A stretch of 64,000 bases of DNA from Magnetovibrio sp. (GCF_036568125.1 NZ_DATCTF010000012.1:1-64000), one strand, 5' to 3'. Numbered from the stretch's first letter, positions 27,762 to 40,587 are shown. The notes: a model not told the origin generated them from the letters alone. Numbers and translations are program-made.

Positions 27762-29831
27762 TCAGTAATCCAGGAAGCTGCGCAGCTTGCGCGAGCGGCT
27801 CGGATGCTTGAGCTTACGCAACGCTTTGGCTTCGATCTGGCGGATACGTTCGCGGGTCACGCTAAACTGCTGGCCGACTTCTTCCAAGGTGTGGTCGGTG
27901 TTCATGCCGATGCCGAAGCGCATGCGCAGCACGCGTTCTTCGCGCGGCGTCAACGAAGCCAAAACCCGGGTGGTGGTTTCGCGCAGGTTGCCGTTGATGG
28001 CGGCGTCCAGCGGCTGAACCGCGTTCTTGTCTTCGATGAAATCGCCCAGGTGCGAATCTTCTTCGTCGCCGATCGGCGTTTCCAGGGAAATCGGCTCCTT
28101 GGCGATCTTCAGCACCTTGCGGACTTTTTCCAACGGCATGGACAAGCGCACCGCCAGTTCTTCCGGGGTCGGCTCGCGACCGATTTCATGCAACATCTGA
28201 CGCGACGTGCGCACCAGCTTGTTGATGGTTTCGATCATGTGCACCGGAATGCGGATGGTGCGCGCCTGATCCGCGATGGAGCGCGTGATCGCCTGGCGGA
28301 TCCACCACGTGGCGTAGGTCGAGAACTTGTAGCCGCGACGGTATTCGAACTTGTCGACCGCCTTCATCAGGCCGATGTTGCCTTCCTGAATGAGGTCGAG
28401 GAACTGCAAACCGCGGTTGGTGTATTTCTTGGCGATGGAGATCACGAGACGCAGGTTGGCCTCGATCATTTCCTTTTTCGCCTTGGCGGCTTCGCGTTCG
28501 CCCTTTTGCACGGTCGAGACGATGCGCTTGAATTCCGGCACCGGCAGACCGGCCTCTTCGGCCAGTTCCGAGATCGAACCACGAATGGTTTCGATTTCGT
28601 CGCTGTATTTGTCGATGAATTTTTCCCAGCCCTTGCCCGGCAGTTTTTTGATCTGGCTCAGCCAGTTCGGGTCCAGTTCGTGGCCTTGATAATGCTCGAT
28701 AAAGTCTTCGCGTTTGACGCGGGACTTGGTGGCCATGCGCAAAAGCTTGCCTTCGAGGCTCATCATCGCCCGGTTCAAGTCGTAAAGCTGATCGACCAGC
28801 TGTTCGATGCGCGCATTGTTAAGATGCACGTTGTCCATCAGCTCGATCAACTCCTTGCGCAGCTTTTCGTAGCGTTTTTCCTGGGTGTTCTTGAATTCTT
28901 CGCCGCCTTGCATGGCATCCAGGCGCTTGACCTGAAGGCGGTGCATTTTTTTATAGGTCTTGGCGATTTCTTCGAAGGTTTCGACCACCACCGGGGTGAG
29001 CTTGGCTTCCATCGCCGCCAAGGACAGGTTGTTTTCGGCGTCGTCTTCCTCGTCGTCGTCGCCGGACTTTTCGCCCTCGCCGCCTTCGCCTTCCGTGTCG
29101 GCGTCATCGGTATCGTCGCCCGCCGGCTTTGCTTCCGGTTTAGCGGCGGGTTTTTCTTCGACTTCCGGCGCCTTGGCCTCTTCGGCGTCGTCACCGCCCT
29201 CGGCCGCACTGTCGTCATCGCCGTTGGACGCACCGCCCGGACCGCCGCCATAGGTGGCGTCGAGGTCGATGATGTCGCGCAGCAAAATCTGTTCGGCGAT
29301 CAAGGCGTCGTGCCACGCGACGATGGCGCGGATGGTCAGCGGGCTTTCGCAGATGCCGCCGATCATCATTTCCCGGCCGGCTTCGATGCGCTTGGCGATG
29401 GCGATTTCGCCTTCGCGCGACAGCAGTTCGACCGAGCCCATTTCGCGCAGGTACATGCGCACGGGGTCATCGGTGCGCCCGACATCGCTGTCGGAAACGT
29501 TGCCGCTGGCCTTTTTCTCGTCGTCGCCGTCATCATCGGCATCGTCGTCGTCAGCCGCGGCCACCTCGCCTTCGGCCAGGTCGTCGCCTTCTTCGCCTTC
29601 GATGACGTTGATGCCCATTTCGGACAACTGGCTCATGGTGTCTTCGATCTGTTCCGAAGACACTTGGTCGGGCGGCAGGGCTTTGTTCAGCTCGTCATAG
29701 GTGACGAAGCCGCGCTCCTTGCCGAGCTTGACCATTTTTTTAACGTTGGCGCCAAGTGCGTCCAGCAAAGGACCGTCTTGGTTGTCGCCGTCTGTGGGCT
29801 GGGTCTTTTGGGCGTTTTTGTTCGATGCCAT
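27762..29831 (-). CDS. rpoD: primary RNA polymerase sigma factor (sigma-70)
   Basis: 689 residues from the ATG giving MASNKN; a longer upstream frame lacks similarity and is not used. Conserved regions are all present: 1.1 near the N-terminus, 1.2 ([11 protein letters not shown]), the 2.1-2.4 block ([26 protein letters not shown]), region 3 and the C-terminal helix-turn-helix ([14 protein letters not shown]). Between 1.2 and 2.1 is the long insert usual in proteobacteria, here with a very acidic Glu/Asp/Ala stretch. It directs housekeeping transcription. It follows dnaG by 138 bp as in the macromolecular-synthesis operon. Confidence 0.97.
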   Translation of the reverse strand: MASNKNAQKTQPTDGDNQDGPLLDALGANVKKMVKLGKERGFVTYDELNKALPPDQVSSEQIEDTMSQLSEMGINVIEGEEGDDLAEGEVAAADDDDADDDGDDEKKASGNVSDSDVGRTDDPVRMYLREMGSVELLSREGEIAIAKRIEAGREMMIGGICESPLTIRAIVAWHDALIAEQILLRDIIDLDATYGGGPGGASNGDDDSAAEGGDDAEEAKAPEVEEKPAAKPEAKPAGDDTDDADTEGEGGEGEKSGDDDEEDDAENNLSLAAMEAKLTPVVVETFEEIAKTYKKMHRLQVKRLDAMQGGEEFKNTQEKRYEKLRKELIELMDNVHLNNARIEQLVDQLYDLNRAMMSLEGKLLRMATKSRVKREDFIEHYQGHELDPNWLSQIKKLPGKGWEKFIDKYSDEIETIRGSISELAEEAGLPVPEFKRIVSTVQKGEREAAKAKKEMIEANLRLVISIAKKYTNRGLQFLDLIQEGNIGLMKAVDKFEYRRGYKFSTYATWWIRQAITRSIADQARTIRIPVHMIETINKLVRTSRQMLHEIGREPTPEELAVRLSMPLEKVRKVLKIAKEPISLETPIGDEEDSHLGDFIEDKNAVQPLDAAINGNLRETTTRVLASLTPREERVLRMRFGIGMNTDHTLEEVGQQFSVTRERIRQIEAKALRKLKHPSRSRKLRSFLDY

Positions 29832-29951
29832 GTGACGCGTTCGTTCTTTCCCGTGTCGCACTCCGCCGAGGGCCCCTCTGCCCCAAACGTGCGCGAAAAT
29901 TTCAACCACCTGTGCCGATTTCAGCCAAAACTTGGCCCAACCAGCACCGAA

Positions 29952-29971
29952 AGCCCCATCGTTGAGGGGCT
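29952..29971 (-). terminator. weak hairpin between dnaG and rpoD
   Basis: Stem AGCCCC / GGGGCT with an 8-nt loop overlaps the dnaG stop codon and is followed by only TTTC. It may act as a partial terminator or RNA-processing site that sets the dnaG to rpoD ratio, as known in E. coli for this gene pair. Confidence 0.4.
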
Positions 29972-31829
29972 ATTTGGCGTTCCGTTCTGCAGCCGACTGC
30001 ACTTGCATTTTCAAGGCTCGGAACCTTTCGAAGGTTTCCGGCGTCATATGTGCGGCTAGCTGCCGCTGGGCATCGTCAAGCTCGGCTTGCAGGTCACGCC
30101 TACAATACAATTCGTACGTCTCGTTCCAGCCTTCCAACGCAGATAACATATCCTCATCGGGGCGGGCGAAGTAGGCATGTCCGAAAACCCGTGAACTCAA
30201 AAGCGAGTCCAGAATCGTCGCATACCCACTGTCCCTGAGGTGGCGTTGAAAGTCCGCCCTGTCAAGACGAGTTTCCCCGGCCAGTGTCTTTAGAGCTTCC
30301 TGGCGAAGGTTGTCAAGCTCAAGCGTCGTAAATGCAACACTTCCAAGCCGTTCGCCAACGTCGTCGAACAGGTCGGGATGGTTGAGCAACGTCGCCAGTA
30401 AAATCTCTTCGCGCGAACGGGTCATGTCCACACGCGCGGATTTGACGGCTTGATGTTTATTGGCTTCGCCTTCGAACACCTCCGCGCGCTGTGGCTTGAA
30501 CGTACGCGCAGGCTTGAAACCGCGCCCTGCGCTTCCTCCTCCGCTGCGATCGTCGCGTTTCGTGCGCCCCAATTGCCATACCCGGTCCTTGAAGGTGGAC
30601 TGAAAATGGCTGCGCACGGTCGCGTCTTCGATACGCCGCACGTGGTCGTCGAGACGTTTTTGCAGCGCCGCGCGCCCTTCCGGGGTATCGGTCGCGCCCG
30701 CGGCGCATTCCTGTTCCCACAACACTTGGCTGAGCGGCTTGGCCGCCGCGATCACCTCGGCAAATGCGCCCGGCCCCTTGGCCTGCACCAAACTGTCGGG
30801 ATCTTCGCCCGGGGGCAGCGTCGCGAAGCGCACGCCGACACCGGCCTTGATCAACGGCAAGGCCCGTTCCGAAGCGCGCACCGCCGCGCGCAGGCCGGCG
30901 TTGTCGCCGTCGAAACACAGCACCGGTTCGGGGGTGATCTTCCACAGCTCGAGGATTTGTTCCTCCGTCAGCGCGGTGCCGAGCGGCGCCACGGCGCCCT
31001 CAAAGCCGGCCTGATAGAGCGCGATCACATCCATGTAGCCTTCCGTGACGATCAAGGTTTGCCCTGCGCGCGCAGCAACCTGGGCGCTATCCATGGCGTA
31101 CAGCAACCTGCCTTTGTGAAATAAATCGGTTTCGGGGCTGTTGAGATATTTCGCGACGCCCTTGTCCGAACCGAGTATCCGGCCACCGAACGCCACCACC
31201 CGGCCACGGCGGTCGAGAATCGGAAACATCACCCGGCCGCGAAACCGGTCGTAGGTGGAGCCGTCGTCGCGTTTGATGATCATGCCCGCCGCGACCAGTT
31301 CGGCTTCCTGGATGCCTTGGCCGCCCAGCGCCGTTTTCATGCCATCACGACGATCTGGGGCAAAGCCCAAACGGAACTTGGCGATGGTCTGGTCGCTTAG
31401 CCCCCGGCCGCGCAAATACGCCAACGCGTGCGCGCCTTCGGGACTGCGCAGGGCCTGTTCGTAATGGCGGCACGCCGCTTCGACCACGTCGTAGAGGGTG
31501 TTTTTGCGCTCGGCGCGCTGGCGTTCTTCGGGACTGTCTTGGGGCACCTGCATGCCCACTTCGGACGCGAGCTTTTCCACCGCCTCGCGGAAATTAAGCC
31601 CCTCGGTCTCCATCACGAAATCGAACGCCGAACCGTGCGCGCCGCAGCCGAAGCAATGGTAAAAGCCCTTGTCTTCGTTGACCGTGAACGATGGGGTCTT
31701 TTCCTTGTGGAACGGACACAGCCCCTGATGCTCGCGGCCCTTTTTGGTCAAGCGCGTGCGACGGCCGACGACATCGGCCAAGCCGATGCGTTCGCGCAGA
31801 TCATCCAAAAATCGGGTAGGTATCGTCAT
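29970..31829 (-). CDS. dnaG: DNA primase
   Basis: 619 residues. The N-terminal CHC2 zinc finger (CPFHKEK near 38, FYHCFGCGAHG near 58) is followed by the primase core, the TOPRIM domain (ILTVTEGYMDVIAL-type segment near 260; EPVLCFDGDNAG) and a C-terminal helicase-interaction region. It makes RNA primers at the replication fork. Two DnaA boxes and a likely -10 element lie just upstream. Confidence 0.96.
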   Translation of the reverse strand: MTIPTRFLDDLRERIGLADVVGRRTRLTKKGREHQGLCPFHKEKTPSFTVNEDKGFYHCFGCGAHGSAFDFVMETEGLNFREAVEKLASEVGMQVPQDSPEERQRAERKNTLYDVVEAACRHYEQALRSPEGAHALAYLRGRGLSDQTIAKFRLGFAPDRRDGMKTALGGQGIQEAELVAAGMIIKRDDGSTYDRFRGRVMFPILDRRGRVVAFGGRILGSDKGVAKYLNSPETDLFHKGRLLYAMDSAQVAARAGQTLIVTEGYMDVIALYQAGFEGAVAPLGTALTEEQILELWKITPEPVLCFDGDNAGLRAAVRASERALPLIKAGVGVRFATLPPGEDPDSLVQAKGPGAFAEVIAAAKPLSQVLWEQECAAGATDTPEGRAALQKRLDDHVRRIEDATVRSHFQSTFKDRVWQLGRTKRDDRSGGGSAGRGFKPARTFKPQRAEVFEGEANKHQAVKSARVDMTRSREEILLATLLNHPDLFDDVGERLGSVAFTTLELDNLRQEALKTLAGETRLDRADFQRHLRDSGYATILDSLLSSRVFGHAYFARPDEDMLSALEGWNETYELYCRRDLQAELDDAQRQLAAHMTPETFERFRALKMQVQSAAERNAK

Positions 31830-31906
31830 GCGGACCTTAGGGCGTGGTCAAATTTAACAACCGAGGCATCATACCCGCATCGCACGCCAAAACGAGCGTG
31901 ATACTT

Positions 31907-31968
31907 ATTATATAGGGCGCACATGTTTTGCACACCCTGCTAACAGCTTATCCACAAACTTATCCACA
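31907..31968 (-). promoter_or_regulatory. dnaG promoter region with two perfect DnaA boxes
   Basis: The box TTATCCACA occurs at 31948-31956 and 31960-31968, 12 bp apart and in the same orientation. On the minus strand a TATAAT -10 element (31907-31912) lies about 36 bp downstream of the nearer box; no good -35 is seen. DnaA could therefore act directly on dnaG-rpoD transcription. The boxes are read from sequence; the control is inferred. Confidence 0.7.
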
Positions 31969-31988
31969 GACTTCGTGAGTTTCGCGCC

Positions 31989-32819
31989 TTACGAGGCCAT
32001 ATGCCCGAACACGCCCCACTCCATCAACAACGTGCTGAGGCTCTCGGTATAATTCCGGCGTTTTTCGACCACCGATACGTTTTTGGGCAAGCCGCGCAAA
32101 TGCGCATCGCCTTGCTTGTAACTGGTGCACAAGACGAAATGAATGTCCTGCAAACGTTCGATCGAACCGAACACCCGCGCCAATTCGCAGCCGTTGAACG
32201 GCGTCATATCGTAGTTGGCGAACACGATATCGGGCGTGATGTCCAAGGCGTAAGCCAAGGCTTCCATGCTGTCGTAAGCACGATTGACGTGAAAACCGCA
32301 CGACAGCAATTCGGTAGCGACCAAACGGCGCTGCAATCCCGCAGGCATCACCAACAGCACTTCGACGTCGTGGACCTTCTGGGTGGTAAATGATGTCGCG
32401 CGGCCCATCGGCAAGCTGCGCAGAAGCTCTTCGGTTTGGGGTGGGGTGAAGTTTTCCCCACTGATCAAGAGGTTCGCCATGGTTTCGATGTACGTACGCA
32501 GATCCTTGATGTTCTCGATCTTCACGCCGCCGACGTTTTCCAGATAATCCTCGAACAGGTGCGCCACCCGCCCGACCAAGGGAAAGCCGAAAGTCGCCCC
32601 TTGGCCTTTGATGTTATGGATGTTGCGCTGCACGTCGAACAGATCGTCGGCGCTGATTTCGCGGCCGGACTCGAGCCAATCGATCCGGGTTTCAATTTCG
32701 TCCAATTGATCGCGGGTGTTTTCGATAAACTCAACCCGCAACCGGGCGAGAATTGCATCGACTTCGTTATGTCCAGGCGTACGAGTGTTCGGGCTGGCCT
32801 GGTTTGATTTTTCAGGCAT
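31989..32819 (-). CDS. Hpt domain protein with C-terminal pseudo-receiver
   Basis: 276 residues from the ATG at 32819, which has GGAGG 8 bp upstream; a GTG three codons earlier is less likely. Residues 20-115 are a histidine phosphotransfer domain with His68 in RNIHNIKGQGATFGF. Residues 150-270 have the fold pattern of a receiver (VEVLLVMPAG, PDIVFANYDMTPFNG) but lack the acidic pair and have Asn where the phosphoacceptor Asp is expected. It may pass or hold phosphate in a relay with a kinase encoded elsewhere. No partner gene is adjacent. Confidence 0.75.
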   Translation of the reverse strand: MPEKSNQASPNTRTPGHNEVDAILARLRVEFIENTRDQLDEIETRIDWLESGREISADDLFDVQRNIHNIKGQGATFGFPLVGRVAHLFEDYLENVGGVKIENIKDLRTYIETMANLLISGENFTPPQTEELLRSLPMGRATSFTTQKVHDVEVLLVMPAGLQRRLVATELLSCGFHVNRAYDSMEALAYALDITPDIVFANYDMTPFNGCELARVFGSIERLQDIHFVLCTSYKQGDAHLRGLPKNVSVVEKRRNYTESLSTLLMEWGVFGHMAS

Positions 32820-32947
32820 TTCAACCACCTCCCTTACCGGCGTTGAATGACAACGCAGGAACGGCGCAACAGCGCACCCCTTTAGGTGGGCAAGGTTGGT
32901 GGATTTTCAAGAAAAAGCGCCCCGCCAAACACGAGCCGCAGTATCGG

Positions 32948-33406
32948 TTAGCTGCCCAGGCGCGCCTTGACCTGGCCGCTGGCCTTGCCGAAGTCCATGG
33001 AGCCCGCATGGCGTTCTTTCAAAACCGCCATCACCCGGCCCATGTCTTTCATCGAGGTCGCGCCCAATTCCTTGACCACCGCGTCGATGGCCGCGTTGAC
33101 CGCGTCAGCGCCCATCTGTTCGGGCAAGAAGGTTTCGATCACGTCGATTTCACGGGATTCGCGCTCCGCCAATTCCGGACGGCCGCCTTTTTCGTACATC
33201 TCGATGCTATCGCGGCGCTGCTTGATCATTGATTGCAGCATGCCCAGGATTTCATCCTCGCCGATGCCGTCCATGTTGCCTTTGGAGCGCGCGGCGATGT
33301 CGCGGTCCTTGAGCGCGGCCTGAATCAGGCGCGTGGTGGCAAGGCCGACTTCGTCCTTGGCCTTCATCGCGGTTTTCATCGATTCTTTGATTTGGTCTCT
33401 GAGCAT
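32948..33406 (-). CDS. GatB/YqeY domain protein
   Basis: 152 residues from the ATG at 33406; an upstream extension in the same frame has no family similarity. It matches the YqeY family: LRDQIKESMKTAMKAKD at the N-terminus, TTRLIQAALKDRD, and the C-terminal MGRVMAVLKERHAGSMDFGK segment shared with the tail of GatB amidotransferase. The family is thought to bind tRNA, but its cellular job is unsettled. It is divergent from carA, an arrangement common in alphaproteobacteria. Confidence 0.9.
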   Translation of the reverse strand: MLRDQIKESMKTAMKAKDEVGLATTRLIQAALKDRDIAARSKGNMDGIGEDEILGMLQSMIKQRRDSIEMYEKGGRPELAERESREIDVIETFLPEQMGADAVNAAIDAVVKELGATSMKDMGRVMAVLKERHAGSMDFGKASGQVKARLGS

Positions 33407-33549
33407 GGGAGCCTCTGCGCTTGAATCACCACCCCCCAACGGGGCGATTCTGCGGAAAGGCGAGAGATTAGCCGAAAACGGTCCCAAAGGCAAATGTTCA
33501 AAAGTTTGTAACGCATTGAAAATAAAACATATTTTTATGTAACAGAGTC

Positions 33550-33578
33550 TTGACGGCGCGCCCGCTTTACCTTAAATA
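33550..33578 (+). promoter_or_regulatory. predicted sigma-70 promoter of carAB
   Basis: TTGACG (33550-33555), a 17-bp spacer and TAAATA (33573-33578) lie about 115 bp before the carA ATG, in the gap divergent from the YqeY gene. The expected leader is about 108 nt. Confidence 0.6.
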
Positions 33579-33692
33579 CACCCAAATCGCCGCTTTGCGA
33601 GGCGTTGCGCTCGACCTCAGCGCACCGACCGCCTCTCAAGTCGGCTTCCACCTCCTGATCTTGAGGCCCTCCAGCCTAGAGGAACGTCGCCC

Positions 33693-34927
33693 ATGGCCGA
33701 CCCCACTCAGAACGCCCCCGCCGAGACGGAGGGGACGAATCTTTCTGCGCAAACCGATCACCTCAACCATACCCGCCCTGCCGGCTGCAACGCCGCCCTG
33801 GTACTGGCGGACGGCGCGGTGTTTTGGGGCCGAGGCGCGGGCGCGACCGGCGTGGCGCTGGGCGAGGTGTGTTTCAACACCGGCCTGACGGGCTATCAAG
33901 AAACCCTGTCCGACCCCTCTTACGCGGGTCAGATCATCACCTTCACCTTCCCCCACATCGGCAACGTGGGCGCGAACTTCGAAGACGTCGAAACCGATAA
34001 GCCCGCCGTGCGCGGCTGCGTGCTGCGCGCCGACATCACCGATCCGGCCAACTACCGCGCGGCATCGGGGCTCGACGAGTGGCTCAAGGCCAACGAACTG
34101 GTGGCGATCAGCGGCGTCGACACGCGGCGCTTGACCCGGCGCATCCGCGACGGCGGCGCGCCCAACGGCGTGATCATCCACCTGCCCGCCGAAGAGGTCG
34201 AAGAAAGCGGCATCGACACCGAAGCCCTGGTGACCATGGCCGCCAACTGGCCGTCGCTGGAAGGTGCGGACTTGGCCAAGGAAGTGTCCTGCCAAGAAAT
34301 CCACGAATGGCACGAAACCGAATGGGCGTTGGAAAGCGGCTACGGCCTGCTCGACGATCCCAAGCATCACGTCGTCGCGGTCGATTTCGGGGCCAAGAAA
34401 AACATTCTGCGCTGTCTGGCCAACACCGGCTGCCGCGTCACCGTGGTCCCCGCGGTGACCACCGCCGAAGATATCTTGGCGATGAAGCCCGACGGCGTAT
34501 TCCTGTCCAACGGCCCCGGCGACCCGGCGGCGACCGGCGAATACGCGGTGCCGATGATCCAGGCCGTGATCGCAAGCGGCACGCCGCTGTTCGGCATCTG
34601 CTTGGGTCACCAAATGCTCGCCATCGCGCTGGGCGCCAAAACCCACAAGATGCACATGGGCCATCGCGGCGCCAATCACCCGGTCAAGGACCTGGAAACC
34701 GGCAAAGTCGAAATCACCAGCCAGAACCACGGCTTCGTGGTCGACCGCGACACCTTGCCTGTGGGCGTGGTGGAAACCCACACCTCGCTGTTCGACGGGT
34801 CGCTCGAAGGCATCAAGCTCGAAGGCAAGCCGGTCTTTTCCGTCCAACACCACCCCGAAGCCAGCCCCGGCCCCATGGACAGCCACTATCTGTTCGATCG
34901 GTTTGTCGCCTTGATGGAGGCCAAATA

Positions 34928-34928
<1 letters not shown>
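33693..34928 (+). CDS. carA: carbamoyl-phosphate synthase small (glutaminase) chain
   Basis: 411 residues. The N-terminal CPSase domain has [10 protein letters not shown] and [10 protein letters not shown]. The C-terminal class I glutamine amidotransferase domain has the catalytic Cys in GICLGHQ and the His/Glu pair in [10 protein letters not shown]. It frees ammonia from glutamine for CarB, feeding arginine and pyrimidine synthesis. About 20 extra N-terminal residues precede the usual start. Its stop overlaps the carB start by one base (TAATG). Confidence 0.96.
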
Positions 34929-38191
<3,263 letters not shown>

Positions 38192-38215
38192 AACGCGGAC
38201 CGGAATACCCGGCGC

Positions 38216-38249
38216 GCGGCCCTTTGAAATCAAGGGCCGCCGTCTTTTT
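38216..38249 (+). terminator. terminator after carB
   Basis: Stem GCGGCCCTT / AAGGGCCGC with a 7-nt loop is followed by a T-rich run within three bases. It lies 25 bp after the carB stop and 57 bp before greA, so greA probably has its own promoter or depends on read-through. Confidence 0.75.
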
Positions 38250-38305
38250 GGGCTTTTGCGTCCCCACCTTTGAGTTTTCACCATCGAGCAAGGAAGCACC
38301 GTCCG

Positions 38306-38779
38306 ATGGACAAGATCCCGATGACCGCAGCCGGTCTCAAACAATTGGAAGACGAACTGCGCACGCTGAAAGACGTCGAGCGCCCCGCCGTGGTCAAGGC
38401 CATCGGCATCGCGCGTGAGCACGGCGACCTCAAGGAGAACGCCGAGTACCACGCCGCGCGCGAACGCCAGAGCTTCATCGAAGGCCGCTTGCTGGAACTC
38501 GAGGCCATCATCAGCCATTCCGAAGTCATCGACCCGAGCAAGCTGTCCGGCGACGTGGTGCGTTTCGGCGCGACGGTGTTGCTGGTGGACGAAGAAACCG
38601 AGGAAGAAAAGACCTACCAGATCGTCGGCGAACACGAAGCCGACCTCAAAAGCGGCACCATCTCGGTCGGGTCCCCGCTGGCCCGCGTGATGATCGGCCG
38701 CAGCCTCGGCGACAGCATCGAGGTCAAGGCGCCGGGTGGCTCGAAGTACTATGAGATCGTCAAGGTGGATTACAAGTAA
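38306..38779 (+). CDS. greA: transcription elongation factor GreA
   Basis: 157 residues from the ATG giving MDKIPMT, with AAGGAAG upstream; a longer frame starting at 38270 is not supported. The N-terminal coiled-coil domain holds the acidic tip (REHGDLKENAEYHAARE) and the C-terminal FKBP-like domain includes ISVGSPLARVMIG. GreA stimulates transcript cleavage to rescue stalled RNA polymerase. The gene is followed at once by a strong terminator. Confidence 0.96.
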   Translation: MDKIPMTAAGLKQLEDELRTLKDVERPAVVKAIGIAREHGDLKENAEYHAARERQSFIEGRLLELEAIISHSEVIDPSKLSGDVVRFGATVLLVDEETEEEKTYQIVGEHEADLKSGTISVGSPLARVMIGRSLGDSIEVKAPGGSKYYEIVKVDYK

Positions 38780-38803
38780 GCGATCCGCTCATGCAGAACA
38801 TGC

Positions 38804-38836
38804 AAAAGGCCGCCTCTTCGTGGGGCGGCCTTTTTT
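38804..38836 (+). terminator. terminator after greA
   Basis: An 11-position stem AAAAGGCCGCC / GGCGGCCTTTT closed by a short loop is followed by TTT. It is a typical intrinsic terminator 25 bp after the greA stop. Confidence 0.88.
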
Positions 38837-38923
38837 GTTTCTCAAACTTGAGGTGATGAGTAGACTTGTCGACAACCATAACATGCTCACGGTTTCACAG
38901 ATCAACAAAGTGAAGTGTCTTTT

Positions 38924-39310
38924 ATGCCTAAAACTAAGATTATTGGTGCATGGCAAGGGCTGACCGTAGCAGCGCTAATATCATGTCTCCTATTCATCGT
39001 GTTATATGGATGGCAATGGTTCATGGGCAGTTCGAACCGTTGGTATACCCTTAATGGAGCCGTCCAGTATTTAGCCGCTGCAGAGTTTTTTGAAAAAAGC
39101 GTTTTAATGACCATTGTGCTGGTCTTGTTACTCATCGCTTTGATTATCTTTACGCAGAAGAAAATCGTTAGGTTTCTCATGGAAGACATTTTTCTGCAGC
39201 TCCCCCCGGCTGATCTGCCGCTCCCGCTCTGGAGCATTAAACTGATCATCTCCTTGATGTTGATCAGCGCCATCGTATTCGGTTTTCTTCTACCAGTGCA
39301 AAGTATGTGA
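38924..39310 (+). CDS. small three-helix membrane protein, function unknown
   Basis: 128 residues from the ATG at 38924; a GTG three codons earlier is possible. Three membrane helices at about 12-33, 58-80 and 104-124, with a charged loop (QKKIVRFLMEDIF) between the second and third. The start has only a weak ribosome site. Base composition and codon choice are noticeably more A/T-rich than the flanking greA and carB genes, which hints at recent gain. No family is recognised. Confidence 0.6.
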   Translation: MPKTKIIGAWQGLTVAALISCLLFIVLYGWQWFMGSSNRWYTLNGAVQYLAAAEFFEKSVLMTIVLVLLLIALIIFTQKKIVRFLMEDIFLQLPPADLPLPLWSIKLIISLMLISAIVFGFLLPVQSM

Positions 39311-39372
39311 ACTTTGACAAATGGAAAGGGTAGCGACACCATGCTTCCAATCAAACAAATGGGAGAACCGAT

Positions 39373-39873
39373 ATGAACATTACGAGAGTTTTAAGTGCTC
39401 TTGCATTGGGTATCAGTTTGATATCTGGCACCGCTCAAGCCGAAGGTACCTTCACTACCAAATCTTTGACACCGGAGCTGGCGGTCAAATTGGCCCAAGC
39501 GACGCTTGAGGCTTGCCGGGCGGAGGGATTTCAGATCGCCGTGGCGGTGGTCGATAAGGGCGGCAACGCCCAGGCGCTGATCCGCGATCGTTTCGCCGGT
39601 CCGCACACGCCGCGCACCGCGACGCTGAAGGCCTATACGGCGGTGAGCTTTCGCGCCAACACCACCGGACTGGCCGACAACTCGCAAGCGGGCAAGGAAG
39701 CCAGCGGCGTGCGCGACATCCCCGGCGTGTTGATGCTCGGCGGCGGAGTGGTGATCGAAACCGGCGGCGAACTGATCGGTGCAGTCGGCGTGTCCGGCGC
39801 TCCGGGTGGCAGCTTGGACGAAGCTTGCGCCGTGAAAGGCCTGGAGGCTATCGCCGACGACTTGGCATTTTAA
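39373..39873 (+). CDS. secreted GlcG/HbpS-like (DUF336) haem-binding-type protein
   Basis: 166 residues with a signal peptide cut near TAQA-EG. The mature part has the GlcG/HbpS fold pattern: LTPELAVKLAQATLEACRAE, VAVVDKGGNAQALIRDR, and the glycine-rich IPGVLMLGGGVVIETGGELI plus GAVGVSGAPGG. Members bind haem or cobalamin or act as accessory sensors; here it would be periplasmic. The ATG is preceded by GGGAGAA. The TetR gene follows 55 bp downstream with an operator between them. Confidence 0.85.
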   Translation: MNITRVLSALALGISLISGTAQAEGTFTTKSLTPELAVKLAQATLEACRAEGFQIAVAVVDKGGNAQALIRDRFAGPHTPRTATLKAYTAVSFRANTTGLADNSQAGKEASGVRDIPGVLMLGGGVVIETGGELIGAVGVSGAPGGSLDEACAVKGLEAIADDLAF

Positions 39874-39891
39874 GGCCACTTGACCACTTCT

Positions 39892-39909
39892 GTACCTACT
39901 GGTATGTTT
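39892..39909. promoter_or_regulatory. operator-like site upstream of tetR
   Basis: GTACCTACTGGTATGTTT matches 15 of 18 positions of the site before the GST gene at 40570-40587. It lies 19 bp upstream of the tetR start, consistent with autoregulation. Confidence 0.65.
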
Positions 39910-39928
39910 GCCGCTCACGGAGGATGAT

Positions 39929-40501
39929 ATGAGCAGCAAACGCGACGCTTTGATCGATGCAGCTAAAGACCTGTTGTGGGAACGCGGCTATGAAGCCATG
40001 AGCCCCAAAGCGGTGCTGCGCGCCAGCGGTGCCGGGCAAGGCAGCCTCTATCATCACTTCGAAGGCAAACGCGAATTGGCCGCCACGGCATTGGAAGAAA
40101 TCGGCGCACAATTGCGCGAAAATTTCGACACCCGCTTGGACCCGAGCCTTCCCGCAATCAAACGCATCGAGGCGTATCTCGATACCCCGCGTGAAGCGTT
40201 GAAGGGTTGCCGCTTTGGCCGCTTGTCCAATGAACAAGCCATTGCCGATCCGGTGCTCAATCCGATCGTGCAGGACTTCTTCACCTATTTCGAAAAGCAT
40301 CTCGCCGCCACCGTGCGCGAAGCGCAAAAGGACGGCGACCTGCCCGCGTCGCTCAAACCCAACGACATTGCCATGATGTTGGGGGCAATCGTGCAAGGCG
40401 GGTACGTGCTGAGCCGCATTCACCAAGACCCGGCGCCATTCAAGCAAGCGGTACGCGGCGCCAAATCCACTCTACGCACGTTGAGCGCCAGCGCCGCTTA
40501 A
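39929..40501 (+). CDS. TetR-family repressor
   Basis: 190 residues from the ATG at 39929 with a strong GGAGG site. The N-terminal helix-turn-helix is AAKDLLWERGYEAMSPKAV followed by GAGQGSLYHHFEGK, typical of TetR proteins. The rest is the helical ligand domain (about 75-190). The same 18-bp operator-like site occurs upstream of this gene and of the GST gene, so it probably represses both. The inducer is unknown, perhaps an electrophile given the target. Confidence 0.9.
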   Translation: MSSKRDALIDAAKDLLWERGYEAMSPKAVLRASGAGQGSLYHHFEGKRELAATALEEIGAQLRENFDTRLDPSLPAIKRIEAYLDTPREALKGCRFGRLSNEQAIADPVLNPIVQDFFTYFEKHLAATVREAQKDGDLPASLKPNDIAMMLGAIVQGGYVLSRIHQDPAPFKQAVRGAKSTLRTLSASAA

Positions 40502-40569
40502 TCGGTATTTCCCAAAGGATCCGATTCATGCCCTTTTTCGCAGCACCCGCTTTATACCGAACCAGAATT

Positions 40570-40587
40570 GTACCTACTAGTATGTAC
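40570..40587. promoter_or_regulatory. operator-like palindrome upstream of the GST gene
   Basis: GTACCTACTAGTATGTAC is an 18-bp palindrome with a single mismatched pair, 28 bp before the GST start. A close copy stands upstream of tetR, which marks it as the likely TetR binding site. Confidence 0.72.

Noticed and set aside
27744-30059. 771-codon open frame antisense to rpoD
   Set aside because: Phe/Leu/Val/Asp-rich shadow of the rpoD acidic region.
31948-31968. Chromosomal replication origin
   Set aside because: Only two DnaA boxes, no A/T-rich unwinding region with further boxes, and no dnaA, dnaN or gidA nearby.
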